This document shows, piece by piece, positions 7,591-14,620 of a stretch of 31,447 nt of DNA. This stretch comes from DATFEN01 sp035691285. Its GTDB lineage: Bacteria; Acidobacteriota; Vicinamibacteria; Fen-336. The translations under genes were made by a program, and so were the position numbers. Under the pieces are notes generated by a model, which was not told the origin of the DNA, made no database searches, and worked only from the letters and a program-made list of their open reading frames with translations. How positions within the stretch are numbered: position 1 is the stretch's first letter; every line of letters starts with the position of its first letter. The DNA is taken from assembly GCA_035691285.1 (NCBI GenBank), contig DASSJI010000079.1:1-31447 (forward strand), read 5' to 3'.

Positions 7591-8313
7591 CTACACCTCC
7601 TCCACCTTGGTCCCGATCTTCTGGCCGAGAACGATGCGCTTCATGCTCCCCTTCTCCTTGAGGTTGTACACGATGATGGGCAGCCCGTTGTCCATGCAGA
7701 GGGAGATCGCCGTGGTGTCCATGACCTTGAGCCCCTTCTGCAGGACCTCCAGGTAGGTGAGCCGGTCGAACTTCTTCGCCCGCGGGTGCGTGAGCGGGTC
7801 GGCATCGTAGATGCCGTCCACCTTGGTCCCCTTCAGGATGACCTCGGCCTTGACCTCCATGGCGCGCAGGGCCGCGGCGGTGTCCGTGGAGAAGTAGGGG
7901 TTGCCGGTGCCGCCCGCGAAGATCACGACGCGCCCCTTCTCCATGTGGCGGATGGCGCGGCGCCGGATGAACGGCTCCGCGACCTCCCGCATCTCGATGG
8001 CGGAGAGCACGCGGGTCATGAGGCCGACGCGCTCGAGGGCGTCCTGGAGCGCGAGGCCGTTGATCACCGTCGCCAGCATCCCCATCTGGTCGGCGGAGAC
8101 GCGGTCCATGCCCTGGGCGTTCTCCGACACGCCCCGGAAGATGTTCCCGCCGCCGACCACCGCCGACACCTGGACGCCGAGGTCGTGCACGGTCCTGACC
8201 TCGCGGGCGATGTAGTCGGTGAAGGCGCGGTCGATGCCGAAGCTCTTCTCGCCGAGGAGGGCCTCCCCGGAGAGCTTCAGCAGGACGCGCTTGTAGCCCG
8301 ACCTACGCGCCAA
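7591..8313 (-). CDS. pyrH: UMP kinase
   Basis: Phosphorylates UMP to UDP in pyrimidine nucleotide synthesis; bacterial hexameric amino-acid-kinase family. The 240 residues show KRVLLKLSGEAL at the N terminus (phosphate-binding Lys), VVGGGNIFRG, the family signature MDRVSADQMGMLATVINGLALQ, and FAGGTGNPYFSTDTAAALRA. The TTG start lies inside the last codons of tsf (11-nt overlap), so translation is probably coupled; the next in-frame starts would remove part of the first strand. frr follows after 3 nt. Confidence 0.97.
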   Translation of the reverse strand: MARRSGYKRVLLKLSGEALLGEKSFGIDRAFTDYIAREVRTVHDLGVQVSAVVGGGNIFRGVSENAQGMDRVSADQMGMLATVINGLALQDALERVGLMTRVLSAIEMREVAEPFIRRRAIRHMEKGRVVIFAGGTGNPYFSTDTAAALRAMEVKAEVILKGTKVDGIYDADPLTHPRAKKFDRLTYLEVLQKGLKVMDTTAISLCMDNGLPIIVYNLKEKGSMKRIVLGQKIGTKVEEV

Positions 8314-8959
8314 CGCTCTCGGCCTCGGCCGGTCCGGGTCCCTGGGCCGTCTGGCTCTCCTCGCCGACCTTGAAGCGCGCGAAGCGGCGGACCACGATGT
8401 TCTCCTTGATCACCGCGATCTTCTCCTGGATCAGCTGCCCCACGCTGAGCTTGGGCTCCTTCACGAAGGGCTGCTCGAGGAGGCAGAAGGTCTGGTAGTA
8501 CTCTTTGAGCTTGCCCTCGGCGATCTTGTCCTGGACGTTCGCGGGCTTGCCCTGGGCCGCAGCCTGGGCCCTGTAGATCTCCTTCTCCTTCTCGAGGACC
8601 TCGGCGGGAACCTCCTCCTTGGCGACGTAGAGAGCCGCGGCGGGGGAGGCGGCGGCGACGTGCATGGCGATGTCCTTCACCAGGGCCTGGAACTCAGGGG
8701 TCTTGGCCACGAAGTCCGTCTCGCAGTTGACCTCGACCAGGGCGCCCACCTTGCTGCCATGGTGGATGTAGGTCCCGACGACGCCCTCCTTGGCGACCCG
8801 GCCGGCCTTCTTGGCGGCCGAGGCGAGGCCCTTCTTCCGAAGGATCTCCTTCGCCCTGACCGCGTCGCCGCTCGCTTCGACGAGCGCGGACTTGCACTCC
8901 ATCATCCCGGCCCCGGTCTCCTCCCGGAGCTTGCGCACCATCTCGGCGGAAATGCTCAT
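8303..8959 (-). CDS. tsf: elongation factor Ts
   Basis: Guanine nucleotide exchange factor for EF-Tu. The 218-residue protein has the N-terminal UBA-like domain (VRKLREETGAGMMECKSALVEASGD) and the EF-Tu contact motif VEVNCETDFVAKT at about 76-88. The C-terminal module is shortened, as in compact EF-Ts proteins of cyanobacteria and Thermus, rather than the roughly 280 residues of E. coli. The C-terminal tail (QTAQGPGPAEAESVGA) is low-complexity. The ATG has only a weak GTGGG element upstream. A GC-rich hairpin lies between rpsB and this gene. Confidence 0.97.
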   Translation of the reverse strand: MSISAEMVRKLREETGAGMMECKSALVEASGDAVRAKEILRKKGLASAAKKAGRVAKEGVVGTYIHHGSKVGALVEVNCETDFVAKTPEFQALVKDIAMHVAAASPAAALYVAKEEVPAEVLEKEKEIYRAQAAAQGKPANVQDKIAEGKLKEYYQTFCLLEQPFVKEPKLSVGQLIQEKIAVIKENIVVRRFARFKVGEESQTAQGPGPAEAESVGA

Positions 8960-8977
8960 TCACCCACTCGAAAGAAA

Positions 8978-9007
8978 GCCCCGGGGACCTGGAAGGCGCC
9001 CCGGGGC
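8978..9007 (-). terminator. rpsB-tsf intergenic hairpin, attenuator-like
   Basis: GCCCCGGGG and CCCCGGGGC form a perfect 9-bp inverted repeat around a 12-nt loop. Reading in the direction of rpsB-tsf transcription, the hairpin is followed by TTTCTTTC. The U-tract is broken, so partial termination or attenuation between rpsB and tsf is more likely than a full stop. Read-through is expected because tsf, pyrH and frr have no obvious promoter of their own. Confidence 0.5.
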
Positions 9008-9047
9008 GAGGTCCTTGACGATGCTCGGGGCCCTGGCGCCCGCGCCC

Positions 9048-9875
9048 CTACACGGAAGGCGCCGGCGAAGGCGCCCGCAGCCGCGGCCTGCGCTTCAGCT
9101 CACCCTCCTCGCCGGGCGCCGCGGCCTTTTCGGCCGCGGCCGTCTCGGCGATGCGGGCGTCGCGGAGCAGGCGGCCCTGGATCACCGCGTCGGCCACGCG
9201 GCCCGCGAACAGCTTGATGGCGCGCAGGGCGTCGTCGTTGCCCGGCACCACGAAGTCGACCTCGTCGGGATCGCAGTTCGTGTCGACGATGCCCACCACG
9301 GCGATCTTCAGCTTGCGCGCCTCGGCGACGGCGATCGCCTCCTTGCGCGTGTCGATGACGAACACGGCGTCGGGGAGGGTCTTCATGGTCTTGATGCCCT
9401 TGAGGCTCGTCTCGAGCTTCTGGCGCTCCTTCTCGAAGCGAGCGAGCTCCTTCTTCGTGAGCCGCTCCCCGCGGCCGTCCACCGACAGCATCTCGAGCTC
9501 GCGCAGCCGCTCCAGGCTGCGCCGCACCGTGATGAAGTTCGTCAGCAGGCCACCCAGCCAGCGCTCGGTCACGTAGGGCATGCCGCAGCGCTGGGCCTCC
9601 TCGGCCACCGCCTCCTGGGCCTGGCGCTTGGTTCCCACGAACAGGATGGTGCGGCCCTGCGCGGCCAGCTCCTGGACGAACTGGAGGGCGTCGATGAGCA
9701 GCTTGCGGGTCTTCTGCAGGTCGACGATGTAGATGCCGTTGCGTTCGCCGAAGATGAAGTCTTTCATCTTCGGGTTCCAGCGGCGGGTCTGGTGGCCGAA
9801 GTGCACGCCGGCCTCCAGGAGCTCCTTCATGGTGACCGGCGGATGAGCCGCCGGGGTCATCGCTTCAGTGGACAA
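9048..9875 (-). CDS. rpsB: 30S ribosomal protein S2
   Basis: Essential small-subunit protein that binds near the platform and holds S1. The family block VTMKELLEAGVHFGHQTRRWNPKMKDFIFGERNGIYIVDLQKT is clear, followed by FVGTKRQAQEAVAEEA, RWLGGLLTN, DAVFVIDTRKEAIAVAEARKL and IVDTNCDPDEVDFVVPGNDDA. I chose the TTG start at 9875 (275 residues) because AAAGGA lies 8 nt upstream; the in-frame ATG at 9860 lacks a Shine-Dalgarno and would give 270 residues, and a GTG at 9908 is less likely. The C-terminal tail after about residue 245 is Ala/Glu/Arg-rich and not conserved. A hairpin precedes the Shine-Dalgarno. Confidence 0.97.
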   Translation of the reverse strand: MSTEAMTPAAHPPVTMKELLEAGVHFGHQTRRWNPKMKDFIFGERNGIYIVDLQKTRKLLIDALQFVQELAAQGRTILFVGTKRQAQEAVAEEAQRCGMPYVTERWLGGLLTNFITVRRSLERLRELEMLSVDGRGERLTKKELARFEKERQKLETSLKGIKTMKTLPDAVFVIDTRKEAIAVAEARKLKIAVVGIVDTNCDPDEVDFVVPGNDDALRAIKLFAGRVADAVIQGRLLRDARIAETAAAEKAAAPGEEGELKRRPRLRAPSPAPSV

Positions 9876-9897
9876 CAGATCGTTCCTTTCATTCAGA

Positions 9898-9919
9898 CCC
9901 GGGCGCACCTGCGTCCGGG
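9898..9919 (-). promoter_or_regulatory. GC-rich hairpin in the rpsB leader
   Basis: CCCGGGCGCA and TGCGTCCGGG pair as an inverted repeat with one mismatch and a minimal loop, in the 87-bp gap between rpsI and rpsB. It ends 8 nt before the rpsB Shine-Dalgarno AAAGGA and is not followed by a T-run, so a leader structure (possible S2 feedback site) or processing site fits better than a terminator. No promoter was recognised in this gap. Confidence 0.35.
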
Positions 9920-9962
9920 GCTTTCCGGCCGCCCGCCTCGCCAGAGCGCGCGCGGCTCGACA

Positions 9963-10361
9963 TCAACGCTTGCTGAACTGGAAGCGGCGACGGGCGCCCT
10001 TCTGGCCGTACTTCTTCCGCTCCTTCTTGCGGGCGTCACGGGTGAGGAAGCCGGCCTTCTTGAGCTTCTTGCGCAGCTCGGCGTTCCACGCGACGAGGGC
10101 GCGCGAGATGCCGTGGCGCAGGGCGCCGGCCTGGGCCGCCACGCCTCCGCCGTCGAGGTTCGCGAGCACGTCGAACTTCTCGCTCGTCTCGGTGACCGCG
10201 AAGGGCTGGCGCACGATCATCTTCAGGGCCTCGTGGCCGCCGAAGTACTCCTCCATGCTGCGGGCGTTCAGCTGGAACTCGCCCGAGCCGGGGCGCAGCC
10301 GCACCCGCGCGGTCGACGTCTTGCGCCGCCCGGTGCCGTAGTACTCCATCGTCGTGCTCAA
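9963..10361 (-). CDS. rpsI: 30S ribosomal protein S9
   Basis: S9 reaches the decoding centre with its C-terminal tail. The 132 residues show YYGTGRRKTSTARVRLRPG at the start, EYFGGHEALKMIVRQPF, and GGGVAAQAGALRHGISRAL. The basic end RRRFQFSKR carries the universally conserved SKR that touches P-site tRNA. An ATG four codons later (MEYYGTGRRK) is an alternative start. It follows rplM by 6 nt, the normal L13-S9 pair. Confidence 0.98.
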   Translation of the reverse strand: MSTTMEYYGTGRRKTSTARVRLRPGSGEFQLNARSMEEYFGGHEALKMIVRQPFAVTETSEKFDVLANLDGGGVAAQAGALRHGISRALVAWNAELRKKLKKAGFLTRDARKKERKKYGQKGARRRFQFSKR

Positions 10362-10367
10362 GGTGCC

Positions 10368-10826
10368 TTAACTCCTCTTGGTCGCCCGGCCGGCCTTCGC
10401 GACCGCGAGGGGCTGGGGCTTCTGCGCCTGGTGCGGGTGCTTCTCGCCGACGTAGACCTTCAGCTTCAGGAACATGGCACGGCCCAGCTTGGTCTTGGGC
10501 AGCATCCCACGCACCGCCTCCTCGACGAGGCGCTCCGGGTGCTTCGCCCGCACCTCGCCGACCGAGGCCGTACGCATCCCTCCGAGATAGCCGGTCACGC
10601 GGTGATACAGCTTGGTGGCCTCCTTGCGGCCGGTGACGTGGACCTTGTCGGCGTTCACCACGATCACGTGGTCGCCCGTGTCCAGGAACGGCGTGTAGCT
10701 GGGCTTGTGCTTGCCGGTGAGGACGCGGGCCGCGGTGGTCGCCAGCTTGCCCAGGACCTCGTCCTTGGCGTCGATGACGTACCACTTGCGCGCGAGCTCG
10801 CCGGCCTTCGGAATGTGAGTCGACAT
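10368..10826 (-). CDS. rplM: 50S ribosomal protein L13
   Basis: Early-assembly large-subunit protein. Recognised by KWYVIDAKDEVLGKLATTAARVLTGKHKPSYTPFLDTGDHVIVVNADKVHVTG, the HRVTGYLGGMR motif and RAMFLKLKVYVGEKHPHQAQKP, each part typical of L13. The ATG at 10826 is chosen (152 residues) because GGGG lies about 7 nt upstream and MSTHIPKAGELARKWYVIDA fits family N termini; an open frame extends further up to 10868 but overlaps the promoter region. First gene of the ribosomal run. Confidence 0.97.
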   Translation of the reverse strand: MSTHIPKAGELARKWYVIDAKDEVLGKLATTAARVLTGKHKPSYTPFLDTGDHVIVVNADKVHVTGRKEATKLYHRVTGYLGGMRTASVGEVRAKHPERLVEEAVRGMLPKTKLGRAMFLKLKVYVGEKHPHQAQKPQPLAVAKAGRATKRS

Positions 10827-10868
10827 CAGTACCCCATGGCGCCTCGGCGCCTTCGCTGCAAACGTCAT

Positions 10869-10897
10869 ATTTTACGGGGCGTCTCCGGGGGTGTCAA
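10869..10897 (-). promoter_or_regulatory. sigma70-type promoter of the rplM operon
   Basis: On the minus strand TTGACA (10892-10897), a 17-bp spacer and TAAAAT (10869-10874) match the housekeeping consensus with one mismatch in total. Start of transcription would be near 10862, giving a leader of roughly 35 nt before the rplM ATG. It sits just downstream of the nitrilase gene and would serve rplM-rpsI and probably everything down to frr or ansA. Confidence 0.8.
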
Positions 10898-10935
10898 GGG
10901 TATCCCGAGACGGGAGAGCAGCTTGGATCGGGTGC

Positions 10936-11748
10936 CTACAGGAGCCTGACGTGCTCGAGGGCCGGCAGCTCCCGACGGGCGCGGTCCTGACGCTCGAAGT
11001 CGAGCTCGGCGATCGCGAGGCCTTCGCCGGGGTCCGTGACCTCGGCCAGGACGTCCCCCCAGGGCCCGACGATCATCGCGTGACCCCAGGACGAGCGGCC
11101 CCGGCCGTGCTCGCCGACCTGCGCCGGGGCGAAGACGAACGCGAGGTTCTCGACGGCCCGAGCGCGGAGCAGCAGCTCCCAGTGCACGCGCCCGGTCCGC
11201 TCGGTGAAGGCCGAGGGCACCGCGAGGATCCGGGCGCCACGCCGGGCCAGGGTCCGATAGAGCTCCGGGAAGCGCACGTCGTAGCAGATCGAGAGGCCGA
11301 GGGCGCCGAACGGGGCCTGGGCGACCACGACCTCGGCGCCCGGCGCGATCGCCTTCGACTCCTTGAGGTGCTCCATGCCGGGGATGTCGATGTCGAAGAG
11401 GTGGATCTTGCGGTAGCGGGCGATCGTGGCGCCATCCGGGCCGATCAGGACCGAGGTGTTGTGGACCTTGCGCTCGCCGGAGATCCGCTCGGGGAGGCTC
11501 CCGAGCAGCAACGTGACCCGCAGGCGGCGTGCCAGGGCCGCCATGCGCGTGACCCACGGTCCGTCGAGGGCCTGCGGTTCGGGGGCGGGGATGCCCTCGG
11601 AGCGCAGGAAGCCGAAGTTCTCGGGGAGGCCGACGAAGGAGGCCCCGCGCGCGGCGGCCTCGGCGACGAGCCGCTCGGAGGCCGCGAGGTTCGCCTCGAC
11701 GTCGGCCGTCGAGGTCATCTGGACCGCGGCGGCGACGACGGGGCTCAC
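10936..11748 (-). CDS. carbon-nitrogen hydrolase, Nit1/Nit2-like amidase
   Basis: A 270-residue cytosolic nitrilase-superfamily protein. The catalytic triad is present: Glu in FVGLPENFGF, Lys in IARYRKIHLFDIDIPG, and the nucleophile Cys in SICYDVRFPELYRTLA, with the second Glu in RVHWELLLRARAVEN. The KIHLFDID and CYDVRFPELYR motifs resemble the branch that removes the amide from deaminated glutathione or alpha-ketoglutaramate (metabolite repair). The exact amide substrate is inferred. GTG overlaps the nth stop as GTGA, so it is the last gene of the lexA operon and translationally coupled to nth. Confidence 0.9.
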   Translation of the reverse strand: MSPVVAAAVQMTSTADVEANLAASERLVAEAAARGASFVGLPENFGFLRSEGIPAPEPQALDGPWVTRMAALARRLRVTLLLGSLPERISGERKVHNTSVLIGPDGATIARYRKIHLFDIDIPGMEHLKESKAIAPGAEVVVAQAPFGALGLSICYDVRFPELYRTLARRGARILAVPSAFTERTGRVHWELLLRARAVENLAFVFAPAQVGEHGRGRSSWGHAMIVGPWGDVLAEVTDPGEGLAIAELDFERQDRARRELPALEHVRLL

Positions 11749-12476
11749 GGCGCGCCTTGCGTCGCCCACGCCTGCCTGCTCTCCCATCCGCAGAGCCCGA
11801 ACAGGGGACAGCGGCCACAGGCGGGACGCCGTGCGTCGCAGATGCGGCGGCCGTGGAAGATGAGGAGGTCGGTGGTGCGGATCCAGCGCTCGCGCGGGAT
11901 CAGCTTCATGAGCTGCGCCTCCACCTCGCCTGCGTCCTCGCCCTTCGCCAGGCCGAGGCGGTTCGAGACCCGCAGCACGTGGGTGTCGACGGCGATGCCC
12001 TCGGCGGTGCCGTAGGTGTGGCCGAGCACGACGCTGGCCGTCTTGCGGCCCACGCCCGGCAGCTTGACGAGGGCGTCGAGGCTTCGCGGCACCTCGCCGG
12101 CGTGCCCTGCGACGAGGGCCTTGGCGCAGCCGATCAGGCTCTTCGTCTTCGAGTTGAAGAAGCCCGTGGAGCGGATGATCTCCTGGACCTCGGCAGGCGC
12201 GGCTGCGGCCATGTCGGCGGGCGCCGGGTAGCGCGCGAAGAGCGCGGGCGTGACCCTGTTCACGCGCTCGTCGGTGCACTGGGCCGAGAGGATCGTGGCC
12301 GCCAGGAGCTCCCATGGCGTCCGGTAATGGAGGGCGCAGGTGGCGTCCGGGTGGGTCCGCTCGAGGACGTCGAGGATGCGCCCCGCCCGCGCCGCTGTCG
12401 TCGCCCGGGACGCTCGGGACCGGCGACCGCGACGGGCGGGGGCGCGCCTGCGTCGCGCGGGCGCCTTGGCCTTCAT
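11745..12476 (-). CDS. nth: endonuclease III (DNA glycosylase/AP lyase)
   Basis: Removes oxidised pyrimidines and nicks the abasic site in base-excision repair. The 243 residues start with a strongly basic Arg/Ala tail (about 1-30) absent in E. coli Nth. The helix-hairpin-helix LPGVGRKTASVVLG carries the catalytic Lys, and the catalytic Asp is in AVDTHVLRVSNRLG. The C-terminal C-x6-C-x2-C-x5-C (CDARRPACGRCPLFGLC) is the complete [4Fe-4S] ligand set. LSAQCTDERVN near the N terminus is also typical. The ATG lacks a Shine-Dalgarno but has TAGAAT 10 nt upstream, overlapping the end of dinB. Confidence 0.96.
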   Translation of the reverse strand: MKAKAPARRRRAPARRGRRSRASRATTAARAGRILDVLERTHPDATCALHYRTPWELLAATILSAQCTDERVNRVTPALFARYPAPADMAAAAPAEVQEIIRSTGFFNSKTKSLIGCAKALVAGHAGEVPRSLDALVKLPGVGRKTASVVLGHTYGTAEGIAVDTHVLRVSNRLGLAKGEDAGEVEAQLMKLIPRERWIRTTDLLIFHGRRICDARRPACGRCPLFGLCGWESRQAWATQGAP

Positions 12477-12486
12477 GGGGCAACGG

Positions 12487-12492
12487 ATTCTA
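12487..12492 (-). promoter_or_regulatory. -10-like TAGAAT box upstream of nth
   Basis: TAGAATCCG on the minus strand begins right after the dinB stop codon and lies 10 nt before the nth ATG. No convincing -35 can be seen because the upstream bases are the end of dinB. It could allow nth and the nitrilase gene to be made outside the SOS response on a near-leaderless transcript. Confidence 0.4.
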
Positions 12493-13587
12493 TCAGCGGC
12501 GGCCCGCCAGGCTTGGCTGCCTCGGGAAGAGGGGCGCCTGGCCGGAGCCGGTGCTGAGCCGGCCCAGGCGCACGGCGACCGAGCGGATGCCGCTGGCCGG
12601 CTCGAGCAGGGGTGCCGCCAGCGCGCGAACGGCCTCGCCGATCGCTTCCTCCGCGTCGAGGCCGGAGGCGAAGGTCTCGCTGCGCCGGAGAGTGCGCTCG
12701 GCGCGGCGCACCTCGACCGAGAGATGCGCGGCCCGCAGCCCGAACGGGCGCAGCCGTCGGCAGAGCCGCGCCGCGACGCCGTCGAGCACGACCTGGAGCG
12801 CCGCGCGGTCGCTCCGCGGATCCCGGACGACGGCCTCTTCCTGGAGCCAGGCGGGGGGTGTGGCGACCGCGACCTCGGCTTCGCCCTGGCCCAGGGCCGC
12901 GGCACGCACCGCGTCGGCGGCCGGCCCGATCAGCGAGTGGAGGCTGGCCGGATCGGCCGCGAGCACGTCGCCCAGGGTCGTGAGGCCCGCCTTCTCGAGA
13001 GCGGCCTGGATATGGGAGGGGAGCGCAGGCAGCGCGGAGAGAGGCTGCCGCGCCAGGAACGAGGCCTCGTATCCCGGCAGCACGACGAGAAAGCCGCGCG
13101 GCCGGGCCCACGCGGACGCCACGCGAGCGGCCAGCCGCGAGGAGGCGAGCCCCAGGGAGGCGTCGAGTCCCAGGCGGCGCTGAAGCTCGTCCTTGATCCG
13201 CTCGGCGGCGCGGACCGGGGACTCCGACGACGGACGCTCCGGGGTCAAGTCCACGTAGGCCTCGTCGGCGGACGGCCGCTCGACGCGGCGCGAGGCGGCC
13301 AGCAGGATCGCGGTGACCTGCTCGCTCACGCGGGCGTAGGCCTCGAGGTCCCCGGGCCGGAACACCGCGTCCGGGTCGGCCCGGCGTGCAGCGGCCAGGC
13401 TCATGCCCGCCCGGATGCCGGCCTCGCGGGCCTCCGCGCTCGCGGCCGCCACGAAGCCCGTGGCGCCGTCGCCGCCGACGACGACCGGCCGGCCGCGCAG
13501 GCCGGGATCGAGGCTCCGCTCGACCGAGACGAAGAAGGCGTCGAGGTCGACGTGGAGGATGCTGCGCCGCGCGTCCCGCCCCTTCAC
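12493..13587 (-). CDS. dinB: Y-family DNA polymerase IV
   Basis: Error-prone translesion polymerase. The 364 residues contain HVDLDAFFVSVE (metal ligand Asp14, steric gate Phe19), VVVGG, AREAGIRAGMSLAAARR, and the second catalytic pair Asp108-Glu109 in SADEAYVDLT. The palm, thumb with helix-hairpin-helix (LPSHIQAALEKAGLTTLGDVL) and little finger (about 240-345) follow in order. QAPLF at 350-354 fits the QxxLF beta-clamp-binding motif, as in true Pol IV. The GTG start has TAGCCT 6 nt upstream and no Shine-Dalgarno. Its place downstream of lexA and DUF3467 fits SOS control. Confidence 0.95.
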   Translation of the reverse strand: MKGRDARRSILHVDLDAFFVSVERSLDPGLRGRPVVVGGDGATGFVAAASAEAREAGIRAGMSLAAARRADPDAVFRPGDLEAYARVSEQVTAILLAASRRVERPSADEAYVDLTPERPSSESPVRAAERIKDELQRRLGLDASLGLASSRLAARVASAWARPRGFLVVLPGYEASFLARQPLSALPALPSHIQAALEKAGLTTLGDVLAADPASLHSLIGPAADAVRAAALGQGEAEVAVATPPAWLQEEAVVRDPRSDRAALQVVLDGVAARLCRRLRPFGLRAAHLSVEVRRAERTLRRSETFASGLDAEEAIGEAVRALAAPLLEPASGIRSVAVRLGRLSTGSGQAPLFPRQPSLAGRR

Positions 13588-13593
13588 GGATCC

Positions 13594-13599
13594 AGGCTA
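13594..13599 (-). promoter_or_regulatory. possible -10 box (TAGCCT) upstream of dinB
   Basis: A TAnnnT hexamer lies 6 nt before the dinB GTG, in the 47-bp gap after the DUF3467 gene. It matches the spacing of the other candidate leaderless starts in this window but is weaker in sequence. No LexA-like repeat is seen here, so dinB would depend on the lexA promoter for damage control. Confidence 0.3.
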
Positions 13600-13634
13600 T
13601 CGGCAGGCAGGGCCGGGGGAGGTCCTTTCGAGGC

Positions 13635-13940
13635 TCAGTGCAGCGTGCCCTTCGGGGGCCCGTAGGCGTCCTGGAAGAGCTTGTAGTTCTCCTGGAGCGC
13701 GCCGATCAGGCCGGGAACCAGCTGGACCGGGATGACCATGCGGGCCTTCACGGGAGCCCGCACGGTGTGGGTGGACTGGGCCTCGCGGATCTCGCGCTCG
13801 CCCAGGGGCAGCATCTCGCAGAACGTGAGGGTGAAGTCGAAGGGGGAGTGCTGGATCGAGCAGAAGTTCGCGTAGATCCGCGGGACGTTCGCGTCCTCCT
13901 CGGGCACGACCGTGAAGTTGACCGAGCGCTTGTCGTCCAT
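13635..13940 (-). CDS. DUF3467 family protein
   Basis: A 101-residue soluble protein matching the DUF3467 family: it opens with VNFTVVPEEDANVPRIYANFCSIQHSPFDFTLTFCEMLP and ends with VKARMVIPVQLVPGLIGALQENYKLFQDAYG. There is no signal peptide or membrane span. DUF3467 proteins have no established function; they are small mixed alpha/beta proteins. ATG is preceded by GGAGG, and the gene lies 15 nt after lexA and 47 nt before dinB, which places it inside the SOS operon. A role as an accessory of LexA or of the polymerase is only an inference from position. Confidence 0.88.
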   Translation of the reverse strand: MDDKRSVNFTVVPEEDANVPRIYANFCSIQHSPFDFTLTFCEMLPLGEREIREAQSTHTVRAPVKARMVIPVQLVPGLIGALQENYKLFQDAYGPPKGTLH

Positions 13941-13955
13941 CCCAGGCCCTCCGGG

Positions 13956-14561
13956 TCAGTACTTGCGCAGCACGCCGATCACGACCCCCTGGACGCGCAG
14001 GGCATCGCCGTCCACGTAGAGCGGCTTGAGCCTCGCGTTGGCCGGCTGCAGGCGCACGCGGCCACCGCCCTCGCGGTAGAGCTTCTTCAGGGTGACCTTG
14101 TCGTCGTCGAGCAGCGCGATGACCATCTCGCCGTCCCGCGCGCTCTTGCGGCTCTCGACGATCACGTAGTCGCCGTCGCGGATGTGCTCGTCGATCATCG
14201 AGTCGCCCTTGACCTGGAGGACGTAGGTGTCCCGGCGGCCCACCATGTCCTCGGGCACGAAGATCGTCTCGGTGCCGCTCACGGCCTCGATGGGCGTGCC
14301 CGCCGCCACGCGCCCCAGGAGGGGCAGCTCGACGGCCCGAACCTTCACGTCGGCGGGCACCAGCTCGAGGGCGCGGCTCCGGTTCCACTGCCGCTTGATG
14401 AGGCCCTTCTGCTGGAGGTTGGTCAGGTGCTTGTGCACCGTGGCCAGCGAGCTCAGCCCGAAGTGCTCGCCGATCTCCTCGATCGTGGGCGCGTAGCCCT
14501 TCTTCTCGATGTGGCGGGCGAGGAAGTCCAGGATCTCCTTCTGGCGACGGGTGAGATGCAT
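13956..14561 (-). CDS. lexA: LexA repressor, SOS regulator
   Basis: Represses SOS genes and is inactivated by RecA-stimulated self-cleavage. The 201 residues have an N-terminal winged helix (PTIEEIGEHFGLSSLATVHKHLTNLQQKG, about 25-53) whose recognition helix resembles the TVHxHL of Bacillus LexA more than that of E. coli. The cleavage site is Ala87-Gly88 in VAAGTP, the catalytic Ser121 is in VKGDSMID, and the general base Lys159 is in DKVTLKKL. All parts for autocleavage are present. ATG follows GGGAGGG at good spacing. Its promoter contains a direct repeat that could be its own operator, so autoregulation is likely. Confidence 0.97.
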   Translation of the reverse strand: MHLTRRQKEILDFLARHIEKKGYAPTIEEIGEHFGLSSLATVHKHLTNLQQKGLIKRQWNRSRALELVPADVKVRAVELPLLGRVAAGTPIEAVSGTETIFVPEDMVGRRDTYVLQVKGDSMIDEHIRDGDYVIVESRKSARDGEMVIALLDDDKVTLKKLYREGGGRVRLQPANARLKPLYVDGDALRVQGVVIGVLRKY

Positions 14562-14581
14562 GGCTTCACCCTCCCGGACGC

Positions 14582-14610
14582 AGCATAGGCGAAGATAAGG
14601 CGAAGGTCAA
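14582..14610 (-). promoter_or_regulatory. lexA promoter with probable LexA operator
   Basis: On the minus strand TTGACC (14605-14610), a 17-bp spacer and TATGCT (14582-14587) form a sigma70-type promoter ending 20 nt before the lexA ATG. The spacer and its edges hold CTTCGCCT twice with starts 11 bp apart, that is CTTC-N7-CTTC. Bound protein here would block RNA polymerase. The architecture recalls the alphaproteobacterial LexA box GTTC-N7-GTTC, a direct repeat with the same spacing. Assignment to LexA is inferred from position. Confidence 0.65.
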
Positions 14611-14620
14611 GCCTTGCGCC

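Noticed and set aside
4579..8373. A 1264-codon open frame on the plus strand
   Set aside because: It lies opposite alaX, thrC, frr and pyrH, all of which have full family motifs on the minus strand. Its product is a low-complexity Arg/Ala/Gly/Glu sequence, the usual result of high GC at third codon positions.
10376..11430. Reading rplM and the nitrilase gene as one operon
   Set aside because: A strong sigma70-type promoter lies in the 110-bp gap before rplM, so a separate ribosomal transcript is more likely, though read-through cannot be excluded.
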